DNA from: JBNRMW01 sp050309795
GTDB taxonomy: Bacteria; Bacillota_I; Bacilli_A; Erysipelotrichales; Erysipelotrichaceae
Length of the DNA: 32,425 nucleotides
Direction: 5' to 3'
NCBI GenBank assembly: GCA_050309795.1
Contig: JBNRMW010000030.1
Location: 1 to 32,425, forward strand
Of the stretch, positions 31,595-32,425 are shown piece by piece. Positions within the stretch are counted from its first letter, which is position 1. Each line of letters starts with the position of its first letter. Below the pieces are notes generated by a model that was given only the letters and a program-made list of their open reading frames with translations, did not search any database and was not told where the DNA came from. The translations under genes were made by a program, and so were the position numbers.

Positions 31595-31616
31595 ATACCT
31601 CCACAATCGGAGGTAT
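31595..31616 (-). terminator. Orphan terminator beyond the truncated tRNA-Arg
   Basis: ATACCTCC (31595-31602) pairs with GGAGGTAT (31609-31616) around a 6-nt loop. On the minus strand it follows the tRNA 3' end by about 16 nt with ATTTTATT after it, so it is probably the original terminator of the tRNA-Arg transcript. Confidence 0.65.
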
Positions 31617-31632
31617 TTGGGCATAGATGTAA

Positions 31633-31677
31633 TGGCGTCCCCGATTGGAATCGAACCAACGACGTTTCGCTTAGGAG
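31633..31677 (-). pseudogene. 3' part of tRNA-Arg(CCT): likely attachment site of an integrated element
   Basis: On the minus strand the sequence from CTCCTAA (anticodon loop, anticodon CCT) runs through stem strand GCGAA, variable ACGTC, T-arm GTTGG-TTCGATT-CCAAT, acceptor strand CGGGGAC, discriminator G and CCA. The 5' half (GTCCCCG-like start, D-arm) is absent and the bases before the loop do not pair with GCGAA. A tRNA 3' copy that begins in the anticodon loop is the classic scar of tyrosine-recombinase integration. The intact tRNA should lie to the right. Confidence 0.8.
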
Positions 31678-31683
31678 TTCGTA

Positions 31684-31837
31684 ATACCCCCTAACAGCAA
31701 GCAGTAACAAACATTGTGTGATACCCTCTAACTCCACTGTTTAAAGGATAAACGCGTGTTCTCAATAGTAAGTAACATACTCTAACATACTGTAAAAGCA
31801 ACAAAAGTGTTAGCAGAGTATGAGCAAAGTGTTAGCA
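31684..31837. repeat. Cluster of short repeats next to the attachment site (possible integrase arm sites)
   Basis: Direct copies ATACCCCCTAACA (31684-31696), ATACCCTCTAACT (31721-31733) and ATACTCTAACA (31777-31787), overlapping TAACATACT repeats (31774-31791), and two copies of AAGTGTTAGCA 22 bp apart (31805-31815 and 31827-31837), which are partly inverted relative to the first set. This fits arm-type integrase binding sites. No gene is seen from 31682 to 32138. Confidence 0.5.
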
Positions 31838-31914
31838 AGATTGAGCGACGCCCCTAAAAATCAGAAACCATTTAGAAAGAATAAAGAGTGCCTTGATCAT
31901 CCATTTCAACATTG

Positions 31915-31954
31915 AAAGAGAACGCTTATAGCATCAAATATGAGCATTCTCTTT
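31915..31954. terminator. Imperfect hairpin, possible terminator
   Basis: AAAGAGAACGCT (31915-31926) pairs with AGCATTCTCTTT (31943-31954) with one mismatch around a 16-nt loop. It has no strong T run directly after it on either strand. It could end the minus-strand transcript of the element gene at 32139. Confidence 0.4.
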
Positions 31955-32070
31955 GTGTATTACTCTATTTTTTTTGACATCACTATATTGCTTTTCTTAC
32001 AATTCAGTATATGAGAATTGATTAAATTTCCACTAAATAGTACACTTTAATAGAAGTTTTAAACTCACTG

Positions 32071-32093
32071 GTACTATTGGGTAGGAATAGTAC
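32071..32093. repeat. Inverted repeat downstream of the partial gene
   Basis: GTACTATT (32071-32078) and AATAGTAC (32086-32093) are perfect inverted copies around GGGTAGG. No T run follows on either strand, so an operator or a processing hairpin is as likely as a terminator. Confidence 0.4.
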
Positions 32094-32138
32094 AATAACA
32101 TTACCCTTCTTTACTTTATGCCATATTTATATCTATTA

Positions 32139-32425
32139 TTAACTTGTTAGAGAGATAATCTCTGAGAAATCAAATAATATGTAGTCTAACGTCAAATCTC
32201 GATGAGCAAACCGTCTTTTCTTATTCAATGTAAGAGTGATTGCATCGCTTGAATCTATTTCATCACTATGATACCCACGAGAATTTTGCACATCTACAAT
32301 ATTATCATATAGTTTTGCCAAATCATTTCCTGTAACTACAACAAAACCTAAAAGAGAGCTTTGCTTATAATAAGAAGAATATTTTCCTGTTATGAATCGA
32401 TCAACACCTTCTTCTACAAATTTTC
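32139..32425 (-). CDS. C-terminal part of an unrecognised gene, cut by the window edge
   Basis: The minus-strand frame is open from the window edge to TAA at 32139, giving 94 residues with no need for a start inside the window. A shorter start (TTG 32321) is possible but the frame clearly continues upstream in coding style. Visible stretches are EGVDRFITGKYSSYYKQSS, GFVVVTGND and, near the end, HRDLTLDYILFDFSEI, a soluble alpha/beta-like pattern. I do not recognise the family. It is the first gene inside the putative integrated element and is therefore probably cargo. Confidence 0.65.
   Translation of the reverse strand, partial: KFVEEGVDRFITGKYSSYYKQSSLLGFVVVTGNDLAKLYDNIVDVQNSRGYHSDEIDSSDAITLTLNKKRRFAHRDLTLDYILFDFSEIISLTS

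Noticed and set aside
31633..32425. tRNA-Arg(CCT) split by a group I intron in the anticodon loop, as known from some proteobacteria
   Set aside because: No 5' exon is found within the roughly 750 bp available and no intron core is recognised; arm-like repeats fit an integration site better.
1..32425. CRISPR array, insertion sequence or recoded TGA
   Set aside because: No regular repeat-spacer pattern or transposase was seen, and TGA is used as a true stop (for example cydC, metal ATPase).

Overview
The window looks like chromosome from an AT-rich, low-GC Bacillota (Firmicutes). Ribosome binding sites are mostly strong AAGGAG types, many promoters carry an extended -10 (TGn before the hexamer), and the gene families (CsoR, CdaA-YbbR-GlmM, DeoD, GlpK) are typical of that phylum. 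TGA, TAA and TAG are all used as stops, so the standard bacterial code applies. An Erysipelotrichia or Lactobacillales-like host is plausible but cannot be fixed from this stretch.

Layout. 284-4430 (+) is a tightly overlapping operon: a CydDC-type heterodimeric ABC exporter, a YgbA-like nitrosative-stress protein and a YbaN/DUF454 membrane protein. 4584-7484 (-) is a copper operon csoR-copA-copZ with its operator; CopA has an unusual phosphorylation motif, DKTNTLT. 7627-8844 holds a YegP-like protein, a tiny membrane protein that appears to start at AUU, and deoD. 9014-10756 (+) is an unknown gene followed by NfeD and SPFH (stomatin-like) proteins. 10791-16421 (-) is a c-di-AMP and cell-wall operon (cdaA, ybbR/cdaR, glmM) that continues into a two-component system. 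A TraB/PrgY-family gene at 16497 fires divergently from cdaA and appears leaderless. 17650-20373 (-) is a three-gene set: a membrane-tethered HAD phosphatase, a nucleotidyltransferase and a glyoxalase/extradiol-type protein. 20422-22991 (-) pairs an S51-like protein with glycerol kinase. 23054-25650 (-) has two secreted wall-active enzymes that share an N-terminal architecture but differ in catalytic domain. A divergent lipoprotein at 25985 (+) looks like a surface adhesin whose thioester and isopeptide residues have been replaced. A tRNA-Leu(GAG) and a tyrosine phosphatase follow.

28350-31497 (-) is the most interesting regulated unit. An FNR-like regulator with an N-terminal Cys cluster and an FNR-type recognition helix is encoded with an HMA metal chaperone, a P1B-type metal ATPase and a small His/Glu-containing protein. 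Two 14-bp FNR-like palindromes lie in the unit, each centred exactly 41.5 bp upstream of the start site predicted from its -10. This predicts a redox-responsive, autoregulated metal-export circuit.

The right end (about 31630 to 32425) looks like the border of an integrated mobile element. A truncated tRNA-Arg(CCT) 3' part, from anticodon loop to CCA, is followed by non-coding DNA full of short repeats like integrase arm sites, and then by the C-terminal part of an unrecognised gene that runs off the window. The integrase and the intact tRNA should lie to the right.
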